Assembly: GCF_014697125.1 (NCBI RefSeq)
Contig: NZ_JACJRG010000009.1
Span: forward strand, 62,001 to 126,000
From: Anabaena minutissima FACHB-250
Lineage (GTDB): Bacteria; Cyanobacteriota; Cyanobacteriia; Cyanobacteriales; Nostocaceae
Direction of reading: 5' to 3'
DNA length: 64,000 bases
Position numbers and translations under genes: made by a program. This document shows, piece after piece, positions 1-8,841 of the stretch. How positions within the stretch are numbered: position 1 is the stretch's first letter; each line of letters starts with the position of its first letter. Below the pieces are notes generated by a model, which saw only the letters and a program-made list of their open reading frames with translations, was not told the DNA's origin and made no database searches.

Positions 1-120
1 CGCAAAGCTGGTAACTGGGGTCACATTCTCAACCTCGGTCATGGTGTACACCCAGACACCCCAGAAGAAAACGTCGCCTTTTTCTTTGAAACAGCGAAAC
101 AACTTCATGCGGTTGTGTAG
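1..120 (+). CDS. hemE: Uroporphyrinogen decarboxylase, C-terminal end (partial)
   Basis: The first 39 codons of the window, read from base 1, give a tail containing [15 protein letters not shown] followed by TAG. That is the conserved C-terminal signature of uroporphyrinogen III decarboxylase, which turns uroporphyrinogen III into coproporphyrinogen III on the heme and chlorophyll branch in the cytosol. The N-terminal part with the catalytic Asp lies outside the window. The gene downstream on the same strand starts 108 bases later, after a long inverted repeat, so I infer separate transcripts. Confidence 0.9.
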   Translation, partial: RKAGNWGHILNLGHGVHPDTPEENVAFFFETAKQLHAVV

Positions 121-142
121 TCAAAAGTCAAAACTTCTCTTT

Positions 143-204
143 CTCTGTGTCTTTGTGTCTCTGTGGTTTAATATTTTTCACCACGGAGACACAGAGACAC
201 AGAG
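143..204. repeat. Long imperfect inverted repeat after hemE
   Basis: Arms at 143-166 and 181-204 are complementary over 24 bases with two mismatches and are separated by a 14-base AT-rich loop. The arms are built from the CACAGAG/ACACAGAG word that recurs at 1254-1264 as part of other intergenic text. It could end hemE transcription or be a mobile hairpin repeat; no T-run follows directly. Confidence 0.55.
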
Positions 205-227
205 TGTTTTACTTCTAGCTTTCTCTT

Positions 228-1181
228 ATGACCAAGAACCGAATTTTAGTGACTGGTGCTAGTGGCTGTATAGGTCACTATATTAGCGAAGCCTTAATTC
301 AAGAAACAGATGACGAATTATATTTACTAGTCAGAAATCCTAATAAATTGCAAGTTGATATCACGGTTCGTCCTGGTATTCATGTGTTGCAGGGTGATAT
401 GCAAAATATCAGCGAATTAGCTGACTTATTGCCAACAATTGATGTTGCAGTTCTCACCGCAACAGCTTGGGGTGGTGAACAAACTTTTGATATTAATGTA
501 TCTAAAACTTTAGAGTTACTCAGTTTATTAGATTCTGACCGTTGCCAACAAGTTATTTATTTTTCTACAGCCAGTGTTTTAGATAGCCACAATCAACCAC
601 TCAAAGAAGCAGGGGAAATTGGCACAGATTATATTCGTTCTAAATATGAATGTTTACAGAAGATATCAGAGTTAGCAATAGCACCTAAAATTACTACAGT
701 TTTCCCGACTTTAGTTTTAGGTGGTGATGCCAAAAAACCCTATTCTCACCTGACAACAGGAATTCCCGAAGTTACCAAATATATTAATTTAATTCGCTTC
801 TTAAAAGCTGACGGCAGTTTTCACTTTATCCACGGTCAAGATATTGCTAGCGTTGTTAAATATTTAATTGTTCATCCTCCCCAAAGCGATGCACCGCGCA
901 GGCTAGTTTTAGGTCAGTATAAGTTAACAGCCGACCAAGCAATTGAAGAACTTTGCTCTTATTTCGGCAAAAAGATTTACTTCCGCATTCCCCTATCTTT
1001 ATCCTTAGCTAATTTTATTATCGTTGTCTTTGGGATTCAGATGGCAGCTTGGGATAGATTCTGCATGAACTATCGCCATTTTACTTATGATACGGTGGTT
1101 AATCCTAGTAGTTTTGAACTACCGAATTACTGTGCAACCATGAGTGATGTTTTAAAGATTAGCGGTGTTGGTAGGGCATAG
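228..1181 (+). CDS. NAD(P)-dependent epimerase/dehydratase (SDR family)
   Basis: A 317-residue extended short-chain dehydrogenase. The N-terminus carries the Rossmann dinucleotide motif GASGCIGHY (GxxGxxG form, about residues 10-18), then a strand with D57 and a YFSTAS-like segment near 108-113. The active-site YxxxK appears as YIRSK at about residues 133-137. Such enzymes act on nucleotide sugars, flavonoid-like or quinone substrates; nothing here tells the substrate. It follows hemE in the same direction. The start has no strong Shine-Dalgarno but is the first ATG in frame. Family assignment is firm, reaction unknown. Confidence 0.8.
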   Translation: MTKNRILVTGASGCIGHYISEALIQETDDELYLLVRNPNKLQVDITVRPGIHVLQGDMQNISELADLLPTIDVAVLTATAWGGEQTFDINVSKTLELLSLLDSDRCQQVIYFSTASVLDSHNQPLKEAGEIGTDYIRSKYECLQKISELAIAPKITTVFPTLVLGGDAKKPYSHLTTGIPEVTKYINLIRFLKADGSFHFIHGQDIASVVKYLIVHPPQSDAPRRLVLGQYKLTADQAIEELCSYFGKKIYFRIPLSLSLANFIIVVFGIQMAAWDRFCMNYRHFTYDTVVNPSSFELPNYCATMSDVLKISGVGRA

Positions 1182-1382
1182 GGATAATTTAATCACGCAG
1201 AGGCGCAATCCTTTGGGCGGCTGTACCGACTTGAAGGAACTGCGAACCCGGAGGAAGGCACAGAGAATAAGAGTTTGAGAGAGATTTTTGCTTTCTCTGC
1301 ATGATCTTTTAACACTATATTTGCTTGTTAGTTAAGATATGTCATTGACATTCTGTGGCTCTTTCTCAAGAAAATGCCACTG

Positions 1383-1473
1383 CGGCTAAAGCCGGTTGAG
1401 TCGTTTTTCATCCCTCCCCTAAAGGACGCAACGCCCTGAAAACTCTTTGGGTTTTCAGGGCGTTGCTGGAGGG
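1383..1473. repeat. Nested palindromes, possible insertion-sequence end remnant
   Basis: Three structures are stacked: a small palindrome CGGCTAAAGCCG at 1383-1394; a perfect 15-bp stem with arms 1429-1443 and 1451-1465 around a 7-base loop; and outer CCCTCC/GGAGGG arms at 1412-1417 and 1468-1473. No transposase reading frame remains nearby. The form resembles subterminal hairpins of IS200/IS605-type elements, but it could equally be a strong transcription terminator or mRNA leader hairpin for the gene starting at 1543. Confidence 0.45.
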
Positions 1474-1542
1474 CTTTCAAACATCCCATCTCATCTGGTA
1501 AGAATAACCTCCCAGTATTTCCAGGTTTTTACTGACAAAACT

Positions 1543-3828
1543 ATGTTCAATAAACCAAGATTTAAGTCTTGTTACTCCGTTGAGACCATAGAACCAGACC
1601 AAGTATTTATTCTATCTGAGAGAGAGGCGGTTTGCTTGAGCGACGATCGCCTCTCATTTCTTCTAGCTTCTCTAATCAAGGAAGGTAAATATAGCGTAGA
1701 TGAAATTATTGACATCATTCAACTAGAACTATTACCGACAAATCCAGAAAATTCTGACTTTTTTCAGAATGTTCTCAACACCAGTATCAAAGCCCAATAC
1801 GCCCTATTCCAAATGGAACAACAGGGTTATCTGGTGGAACAAGATGAATTAGAGCGATCGCACCTAGCCATTTTCTGTCATCATCTCAATATTCCCCCCA
1901 TACTAGCTGCTCAACGGTTGCAATCAACAACAGTCGCTGTCAAAGCCTTTGGTTCTCTTCCCATCGATGACTTCATCACTATCCTCAAATCCCTAAATAT
2001 TCAAGTCGCAGATACCGGAGATATCACCGTAGTCTTGACTGATGACTACCTCCACCCCGAACTAGCAGCATTTAATCAACACGCCTTAAAGTCAAAATCT
2101 CCTTGGATGCTAGCTAACCCTCTAGGAACGATGGTATGGATAGGGCCGATATTTCATCCTCAAAAAACTGCGTGTTGGGATTGTCTAGCTAACCGCCTAC
2201 ACAATAACAGACCAGTTGCTAGTTTCGTTCAAAGACATAAACAGATTTCCCTCTCCCCGCCTCTGGGATTCCTCACTGCTACAGTACAAACAGCATTAGG
2301 AATGGTAGCTACAGAGGTTTTTAAATGGATTATCCAAGGGGAAAATCAACGATTAGCCGGAAATCTCATCACTTATGACACCTTGACTCTCCAAACCCAA
2401 GACCATATTTTAGTGCAGCGTCCGCAATGTCATAGTTGCGGTAAACAAAATCACCAGCCATCACCGATTGTTTTAGAACACCGTCAGAAAACTTTTACTA
2501 CAGACGGCGGACATCGTTCTTGTTCACCACAAGAAACTTTAAAGAAATACGCACATCATATTAGTCCGATTACGGGTATTGTGCGGGAATTGAGCAAAAT
2601 ACCGGGGAATGGCTTAACCCATACATACATTGCCAAGCATCATTTTCAAAGTCTTTTTGATGATTTAGCCAGTTTACGCCAAAATATCGGCGGTAGAAGT
2701 GCAGGTAAAGGTAGGACTGATACTCAAGCCAAGGCTAGCGGTTTTTGTGAAGCGATTGAAAGGTATTCTGGCGTGTTTCAGGGAGATGAAATCAGATACA
2801 AAAGCAGTTACGAAAAGTTGGGAGACAAAGCGATTCATCCCAATGCTTGTATGAATTTTAGCCAAACGCAATACCAGCACAGAGAGCAATGGAATGCTGA
2901 ATGTCAAGGATGGTTTCAGAAAGTCCCTGCACCTTTTAATACAACCAGAGAAATTGATTGGACACCCGTTTGGTCTTTAACCTATCAGGAATTTAAATAT
3001 TTACCAACGACTTACTGTTATTATGGCTATCCCCAATCAGAGCAACGGGAATGTTGGGCAGACTCTAACGGATGCGCCGCAGGTAATACCCTGGAAGAAG
3101 CCATACTCCAAGGATTTATGGAACTTGTAGAACGGGATTGTGTGGCATTATGGTGGTATAATCGGCTGCCAAAACCCCAGGTAGATTTAGATAGTTTCCA
3201 AGAGCCTTATTTTCAGAGTTTGAACAAATATTATCAAGCTATTGACAGACAGCTATGGGTGATAGATATTACTAGTGATCTTAATATTCCTGCTTTTGCG
3301 GCCATTAGTCGCAGAATGGATCGAAACGTAGAGGATATAATCTTAGGTTATGGTGTTCATTTTGACCCAAAGCTGGCTATTAGTCGAGCTTTAACAGAGG
3401 TGAACCAAATTTTGCCTAATGTGTTGGTTGCTAACGCCGATGGTAGTACCCAGTATCCCACATCAGGCGATCGCCTAGCCATTGAATGGTGGAAGTCTGC
3501 GACCGTCTCAAATCAACCTTATCTACTTCCCGACCCTCAAAGTGTTCCCAAAGTCTATGCAGATTATCCCCAACTAGCAAGTGATGATCTTCTAGAAGAT
3601 GTCAGGCTGTGTCAAAAAATTGTTGAGCAAAATGGTCTAGAAATGCTCGTTCTAGATCAGACTCGCCCCGATATTGGCCTGAAAGTTGCCAGAGTGATTG
3701 TACCAGGAATGCGCCATATGTGGAAACGGTTAGATTCAGGACGGCTTTATGATGTTCCCGTCAAAATGGGTTGGTTACAAAAGCCTCTCACAGAAGCACA
3801 ACTCAACCCCTATCCCATGTGGATGTAA
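1543..3828 (+). CDS. Fused ThiF-like / YcaO cyclodehydratase (azol(in)e-forming TOMM enzyme)
   Basis: A protein of about 761 residues. An in-frame GTG/TTG-type extension back to 1447 runs through a perfect hairpin, so the ATG at 1543 is the more credible start. The N-terminal half is an E1/ThiF-like leader-binding module with a zinc ribbon: CWDC at about 211-214 and CHSC at about 296-299. The YcaO domain starts near 338 (ISPITGIVREL) and shows both ATP-binding blocks, SAGKGRTDTQAKA...EAIERYSG and EEAILQGFMELVERD. The tail ends NPYPMWM, reminiscent of the proline-rich C-terminus of azoline-forming YcaO enzymes. Family members (PatD/TruD type) convert Cys/Ser/Thr of a precursor peptide into thiazolines or oxazolines. 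No obvious small precursor gene is adjacent. An amidohydrolase and an unknown protein follow. Confidence 0.85.
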   Translation: MFNKPRFKSCYSVETIEPDQVFILSEREAVCLSDDRLSFLLASLIKEGKYSVDEIIDIIQLELLPTNPENSDFFQNVLNTSIKAQYALFQMEQQGYLVEQDELERSHLAIFCHHLNIPPILAAQRLQSTTVAVKAFGSLPIDDFITILKSLNIQVADTGDITVVLTDDYLHPELAAFNQHALKSKSPWMLANPLGTMVWIGPIFHPQKTACWDCLANRLHNNRPVASFVQRHKQISLSPPLGFLTATVQTALGMVATEVFKWIIQGENQRLAGNLITYDTLTLQTQDHILVQRPQCHSCGKQNHQPSPIVLEHRQKTFTTDGGHRSCSPQETLKKYAHHISPITGIVRELSKIPGNGLTHTYIAKHHFQSLFDDLASLRQNIGGRSAGKGRTDTQAKASGFCEAIERYSGVFQGDEIRYKSSYEKLGDKAIHPNACMNFSQTQYQHREQWNAECQGWFQKVPAPFNTTREIDWTPVWSLTYQEFKYLPTTYCYYGYPQSEQRECWADSNGCAAGNTLEEAILQGFMELVERDCVALWWYNRLPKPQVDLDSFQEPYFQSLNKYYQAIDRQLWVIDITSDLNIPAFAAISRRMDRNVEDIILGYGVHFDPKLAISRALTEVNQILPNVLVANADGSTQYPTSGDRLAIEWWKSATVSNQPYLLPDPQSVPKVYADYPQLASDDLLEDVRLCQKIVEQNGLEMLVLDQTRPDIGLKVARVIVPGMRHMWKRLDSGRLYDVPVKMGWLQKPLTEAQLNPYPMWM

Positions 3829-3914
3829 TTGACATCACATCAATTGGACTAATATTTGGATTGTGAAAAAACTCATTCTCCAGCGTTCTTTCATTTTGAA
3901 TTTTGAATTAATTT

Positions 3915-5000
3915 ATGCTGCATGGATACAAAATTATTGATGCTGATTCCCATGTGATTGAACCGCCGCAGATGTGGGGAAAGTACCTTGCACCTGAATT
4001 TAAGCATTTTGCACCCTCAGCAGACATGAAAATTCAAGGGGAAGACATTGTAAATAAGATATCACCACAAGTGAGACAAGAAGGCGATCGCCAGATGATG
4101 CAAGCTCATCCCCAGGCTTATTTTCGTCGTTACGATGCCGAATCTCATCTCCAAGCAATGGTACAGATGGGGATTGATCTAGCCTTTATTTATCCCACTT
4201 ATGGACTGTGGCTATTTGCTATTGATAGTATGCCCCCAGCAGTCGTAGGAGCTTTTACCCAAGCCTATAACACTTGGTTATATGAAGAATTTTGTAGTTA
4301 TGCTCCAGACAAATTAAAAGGAGTCGGAGCAATTAATCTTCATGCACCAGAGCAAATGGTGTCAGAACTACACCGCATAGCCGAGTTTGGCTGGAAAGCT
4401 ATTTGTTTACGTCCCAACCCCATCAAAGGCAGAATCCTCAGTCATCCCAGCTATGAGCCATTTTGGATAGCCTGCGAGGAATTAGATATAACAGTGGGAA
4501 TCCATGAAGGAACTCATAGCCAGTTACCAACTACAGGTGCAGATCGATTTCATACTCGTTTTGCCATGCACGCTTGTTCCCATCCGATGGAACAAATGAT
4601 GGCCTTGTTAGCCTTGATTGAAGGCGGAGTTCTAGAACGTCACCCTCAATTGAAAGTTGGCTTTCTAGAGTCTGGTTGTGGCTGGCTTCCTTATTGGCTC
4701 TGGCGACTAGATGAAGAGTATAAAAATTTATATTTTGAGGTGAAAAATCAGATCAAAATCCAGCCATCAGAATACTTCCGCCGTCAATGTTTTGTAGCAA
4801 TTGAACCTTCTGAACCTTGCTTATCAGAAATTATCGAGTACATTGGTGCTGATAACTTCATCTTCGGCTCTGATTACCCTCATATGGATCATCAGACAGA
4901 CGTTGTAAACAGGGTTTTAGAACTTGAAACACTGTTATCTCCAGCAACAATGCAAAAGATTGTTTGGGATAATCCCCACAGTTTTTACAGACTAGGCTAA
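3915..5000 (+). CDS. Amidohydrolase family metal-dependent hydrolase
   Basis: 361 residues of the amidohydrolase-2 (ACMSD-like) TIM-barrel family. The first-strand metal motif is DADSHVIEPP (residues 9-18), further candidate ligands are in VGIHEGTH (about 192-199) and the late Asp in FGSDYPHMD (about 319-327). Members perform hydrolysis or decarboxylation at a mononuclear metal site. It lies 86 bases after the YcaO gene and 46 before the next gene, all in one direction, suggesting an operon. Bottromycin pathways give a precedent for a YcaO enzyme paired with an amidohydrolase (BotAH), but similarity to that enzyme cannot be judged here. Substrate unknown. Confidence 0.82.
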   Translation: MLHGYKIIDADSHVIEPPQMWGKYLAPEFKHFAPSADMKIQGEDIVNKISPQVRQEGDRQMMQAHPQAYFRRYDAESHLQAMVQMGIDLAFIYPTYGLWLFAIDSMPPAVVGAFTQAYNTWLYEEFCSYAPDKLKGVGAINLHAPEQMVSELHRIAEFGWKAICLRPNPIKGRILSHPSYEPFWIACEELDITVGIHEGTHSQLPTTGADRFHTRFAMHACSHPMEQMMALLALIEGGVLERHPQLKVGFLESGCGWLPYWLWRLDEEYKNLYFEVKNQIKIQPSEYFRRQCFVAIEPSEPCLSEIIEYIGADNFIFGSDYPHMDHQTDVVNRVLELETLLSPATMQKIVWDNPHSFYRLG

Positions 5001-5046
5001 TACTTTTTTACTGAAATTAAACGACTAATTGCCAAGGAGGCTAAAA

Positions 5047-6051
5047 ATGCACATATTTACACCAGAACACTTAGAGAATTTGAAAAATTTGTTTCCTAAT
5101 TCTCCCATTTCCCATCACCAAGTAATGTTGAAAGGAAATCAATCAGTAGACGCAGAAACAAAATTATTCCAAATACTCGCAATTGAAGAAGAATTTGGTA
5201 ATCTCAAAAAGAAATTAGTCTATGGAACTAAAAAGGACTTAATTGCCTACTATCAAATTGCTGACAATAATTTGCCCACGGCAGGGACAGAAGTTAACAA
5301 AGATTTTGTAGACACAGATGATCCACGATTTTCCGCAGTTAGGTTTCTGTTACAATGCCGCCAACTTTCTCAAATTATGTCGTATACATGGTTAGACGAA
5401 CAATCAATTCAAACATCCCCACAAAAAACACAGATAGAGTTAGTCAGAGAAATATTTAATTCGTATAATATTATCCCCGATACTTATTGGTTAGAGCATC
5501 ATAATGGAAAATTGAAATTAACTCCAATACGCTCCCTGCAATTGAGTAAAAAGCTAATAGACTTAGACATAGAAGGTGAATACTTAATTCGACCTGAGTA
5601 TGTAAGTTATGGTTCAATATCTTTATCTCTTCTATTAAGTGGGCAAGCATACTATCAAGAAGGGAATCAATGGAAACAAATTTGGAAATCTATTTTAAGC
5701 ACCTATGAAACGATTTGGGAGTATGCTTTAGATGTATCATGGGATACATTTTATGCTAGTCGAGTAGACCTTTCTCAAGCTGGTTATCCAGCAAGACCTC
5801 CTTATACAAAAGTGACTCTAGGTTATCCTTCTAGACCCTCTGAATTTAGTCTGACACAAGAAAACATCCAAAGATGGGCTGAAGCACATGAAACCGCACA
5901 AGATGAGCATCGAAAATTCCAGATAGAATTGCCATTTTATCCCGAAAGATACGAGGATAAAGAGCAGAAAATAGAAACTGAAGACTGGCAACAGAAAAAA
6001 TTAAAATTTGTTGCTGCTCCTTACCCCTATATTCCCCTCAGCACTACTTAA
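5047..6051 (+). CDS. Unrecognised protein in YcaO/amidohydrolase cluster
   Basis: 334 residues that I cannot place in a family. The start is set by an unusually strong ribosome site AAGGAGG at 5034-5040, 6 bases before the ATG at 5047; a TTG six codons upstream lies ahead of that site. No signal peptide or membrane segment is visible. The middle is helical and charged with a single obvious Cys near residue 104. The C-terminal third is rich in Pro and Tyr and holds two related words, GYPARPP and GYPSRPS, 11 residues apart, and the protein ends APYPYIPLSTT. Position as third gene after the cyclodehydratase and amidohydrolase suggests a joint pathway; it could be a partner enzyme or an unusually long substrate. 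Confidence 0.6.
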   Translation: MHIFTPEHLENLKNLFPNSPISHHQVMLKGNQSVDAETKLFQILAIEEEFGNLKKKLVYGTKKDLIAYYQIADNNLPTAGTEVNKDFVDTDDPRFSAVRFLLQCRQLSQIMSYTWLDEQSIQTSPQKTQIELVREIFNSYNIIPDTYWLEHHNGKLKLTPIRSLQLSKKLIDLDIEGEYLIRPEYVSYGSISLSLLLSGQAYYQEGNQWKQIWKSILSTYETIWEYALDVSWDTFYASRVDLSQAGYPARPPYTKVTLGYPSRPSEFSLTQENIQRWAEAHETAQDEHRKFQIELPFYPERYEDKEQKIETEDWQQKKLKFVAAPYPYIPLSTT

Positions 6052-6118
6052 TTAAACTTAGTTAATGGATTGTCTTACCAGTTGATTAATTTTGTGAGTA
6101 GTAAAATACAAAATACCC

Positions 6119-6150
6119 AAGCAGGTTGGCTAATTTTCCCCAATCTGCTT
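6119..6150 (+). terminator. Stem-loop after the YcaO cluster
   Basis: Arms AAGCAGGTTGG (6119-6129) and CCAATCTGCTT (6140-6150) pair over 11 positions with one G-T pair and a 10-base loop. Only a short T-poor tail follows, so termination would be modest. It separates the YcaO gene set from the kinase gene that starts at 6219. Confidence 0.5.
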
Positions 6151-6218
6151 ACTTATTAGTATTTAACTCGCCAACAAAAAAGATGCTGTTAGTTCATGGT
6201 TTATAATCACAATCTAAT

Positions 6219-8792
6219 ATGATTCATCATCAAGATATTCTTCAACAAGACTACCAAATTCTTGAAAAAATATATGAAAGTGCTAATTCATTGATCTATC
6301 GAGGTATCATCAAACTTGAGCATCGACCCATTATTCTGAAAATTCTTAAAAATGATTACCCAAATCCCTCAGAACTTACCCGATATAAACAGGAATATGA
6401 AATTACCAGTTCCCTAGACAAAGAAGGCATTATTAATGTCTACGACCTACGGCGATATAAGAATAGTTTAGTAATGCTATTGGAAGACTTTGGTGGAGAA
6501 TCTTTAAAATTATTAATATCTAAGTACCAGTTAAAATTAGGAGAATTTCTGAGCATTGCTATCAAGATTACAAAGAGTTTAGCAGCTATTCACGCTGCTA
6601 ATATTATTCATAAAGACATTAACCCCGCCAACATAGTTTATAACCAAAAAACAGGACAACTCAAAATTATTGATTTTGGTATTTCTACCAGTCTATCTCA
6701 AGAAAATCGGCAGATTTGTAATATTAATCAATTAGAAGGAACTTTAGCTTATATTGCTCCTGAACAAACTGGTAGAATGAACCTAGGCATAGATTATCGC
6801 AGTGATTTTTATTCTCTCGGTGTCACTTTCTATGAACTACTAACTCAACAAATTCCCTTTGTAACTAATGACCCAGTAGAATTAGTTCATTGTCATATAG
6901 CTCAATATCCAAAAAAACCTAATGAAATAATTTCTTCAATTCCTTTGGCAGTATCTAATATTGTCATGAAACTATTATCTAAAACCCCAGAAGAACGATA
7001 TCAAAGTGATTGGGGAATCAAAGCAGATTTAGAAACCTGCCTCCAGAAACTAAATACTTTAGGACAAATTTCTTATTTTCCTTTGGGGAGTGAAGATATA
7101 TCTGATAAGTTTCATATTTCTCAAAAGCTCTACGGACGAGAACAAGAAATCACTCAATTGTTAAATACCTTTGAGCGGGTTTGTCAAGGTACTACTGAGA
7201 TGATGCTGGTTTCTGGTTATTCAGGTATTGGTAAATCTGCTTTGGTTAATGAAATTCACAAACCTATTACACGCGAAAAAGGATACTTTATTAAGGGTAA
7301 ATTCGATCAGTTAAAGCGAGATATTCCCTATGCAGCAATCACACAAGCTTTTCAAGATTTAATACGTCAACTATTAAGTGAATCTGAAACAAATTTAAAC
7401 ATTTGGAAAGAGCAAATTTTAGCAAGCTTAGAACCTAATGCTCAGATAGTTATTGATGTGATTCCTCAACTAGAACAGATTATTGGTAAACAGCCCTCAA
7501 TTGAGCAACTAGGAGCAACAGAATCTCAAAATCGATTTAAATTTTTCTTTCAGAAGTTTATTAGGGTTTTTAGTACACAAGAACACCCTTTAGTTATATT
7601 TCTAGATGATTTACAATGGGCAGATTTACCTTCTCTTAAGTTAATTGAGCTATTAATGACAGATTATGATAGTCAATATTTATTAATAATAGGAGCTTAT
7701 AGAGATAATGAAGTGAGTTGCACCCATCCTTTAATGCTTACCCTAGAGCAAATTAATCAAGCAAGAGCAAAAATTGGTTATATTAGACTGAAATCTTTAG
7801 AGATTGACTACATCAAGCAATTAATTTCTGACACTCTAGGATGTTCAGTAGAGGATTCAACATCTTTGGCAGAGTTAGTTGCTCATAAAACTAATGGTAA
7901 TCCTTTTTTCTTAAATCAATTACTTCAATCTCTACATAGAGATAAATTGCTTTTGTTTGACAATTATCGAGGTTGTTGGCATTGGGACATTGAACAAATT
8001 CAACGAGTTGGCATTACTGACAATGTAGTTGAATTAATGGTAAGAAAAATTAAAACCCTGCTTAATAACACTCAAAATGTTCTAAAGTTAGCCGCTTGTA
8101 TTGGTAATATCTTTGATTTAGATGTTCTCTCTCTCGTTAATAAAAAATCACCAAAATCTACGGCTGAAGAATTACAGCCGGCCATCCAAGCAGGATTAAT
8201 TATTCCACTGAGTGATGAATATAAAATACCTTTACTTTGGAATCCTGAACAAATATTTATTAATACTTCTGAAGTATCTAGCTTTCTAAAACCTAACTTC
8301 ACTCAATCTATACTCTATAAATTCCTACATGATCGAGTACAACAAGCAGCCTATTCCCTGATTCCAGAAGACGAAAAAAAAGCAGTTCATCTTGAAGTAG
8401 GCCGTCTGTTAATTAAAAATCATAATAAAGCAGAATTAGAAGAGAAAATATTTGATATTACTAACCAAATTAATGAAGGTTCTCAATTAATTTTTGAACA
8501 ATCAGAGAGAGATGAATTAGCTAGACTAAATTTACAAGCTGGTAAGAGAGCAAAAGCATCAACCGCTTACGATACAGCTTTGAGATATTTCGAGACTGGA
8601 TTGAAACTATTGACATTAGATAGCTGGCAATATAACTATCGATTCACCTTGGAAATTCATTTAGAAACTTTAGAAGCTCTCTACTTAAATAATAAATTTG
8701 ACAGAATTGAGTCTTTATCTACGATTGTTGAGCAAGCAACTAATAATTTGCTTGATAAAATCAAGATATATGAATTAAAAATTTTATCTTAA
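6219..8792 (+). CDS. Ser/Thr kinase-AAA protein, N-terminal part of a frameshifted giant kinase
   Basis: 857 residues. A Hanks-type kinase domain occupies roughly residues 10-270, with [11 protein letters not shown] as catalytic loop (HKD in place of HRD) and IIDFG as DFG segment. An AAA/STAND-like ATPase follows, with P-loop GYSGIGKS near 333 and Walker [12 protein letters not shown] near 463. This order is the start of the very long cyanobacterial multisensor kinases that continue without a break into helical and GAF regions. Here the frame ends at 8790-8792 just after KIYELKI, while the expected continuation resumes one frame over at about 8779. See the next entry: the two pieces are one ancestral gene split by an extra base in the A/T homopolymer run at 8777-8786. 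Confidence 0.85.
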   Translation: MIHHQDILQQDYQILEKIYESANSLIYRGIIKLEHRPIILKILKNDYPNPSELTRYKQEYEITSSLDKEGIINVYDLRRYKNSLVMLLEDFGGESLKLLISKYQLKLGEFLSIAIKITKSLAAIHAANIIHKDINPANIVYNQKTGQLKIIDFGISTSLSQENRQICNINQLEGTLAYIAPEQTGRMNLGIDYRSDFYSLGVTFYELLTQQIPFVTNDPVELVHCHIAQYPKKPNEIISSIPLAVSNIVMKLLSKTPEERYQSDWGIKADLETCLQKLNTLGQISYFPLGSEDISDKFHISQKLYGREQEITQLLNTFERVCQGTTEMMLVSGYSGIGKSALVNEIHKPITREKGYFIKGKFDQLKRDIPYAAITQAFQDLIRQLLSESETNLNIWKEQILASLEPNAQIVIDVIPQLEQIIGKQPSIEQLGATESQNRFKFFFQKFIRVFSTQEHPLVIFLDDLQWADLPSLKLIELLMTDYDSQYLLIIGAYRDNEVSCTHPLMLTLEQINQARAKIGYIRLKSLEIDYIKQLISDTLGCSVEDSTSLAELVAHKTNGNPFFLNQLLQSLHRDKLLLFDNYRGCWHWDIEQIQRVGITDNVVELMVRKIKTLLNNTQNVLKLAACIGNIFDLDVLSLVNKKSPKSTAEELQPAIQAGLIIPLSDEYKIPLLWNPEQIFINTSEVSSFLKPNFTQSILYKFLHDRVQQAAYSLIPEDEKKAVHLEVGRLLIKNHNKAELEEKIFDITNQINEGSQLIFEQSERDELARLNLQAGKRAKASTAYDTALRYFETGLKLLTLDSWQYNYRFTLEIHLETLEALYLNNKFDRIESLSTIVEQATNNLLDKIKIYELKILS

Positions 8793-8841
8793 TTTTGCTC
8801 AATTCCAACTTCAAAAAGCTATTAATATTGCTTGTGAAACG

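Noticed and set aside
41..262. ORF overlapping hemE end and SDR start
   Set aside because: Runs out of frame over the conserved hemE tail and through an inverted repeat; a shadow frame.
1447..1542. N-terminal extension of the cyclodehydratase
   Set aside because: The added 32 codons start in the arm of a perfect hairpin and have no family similarity; the ATG at 1543 is preferred.
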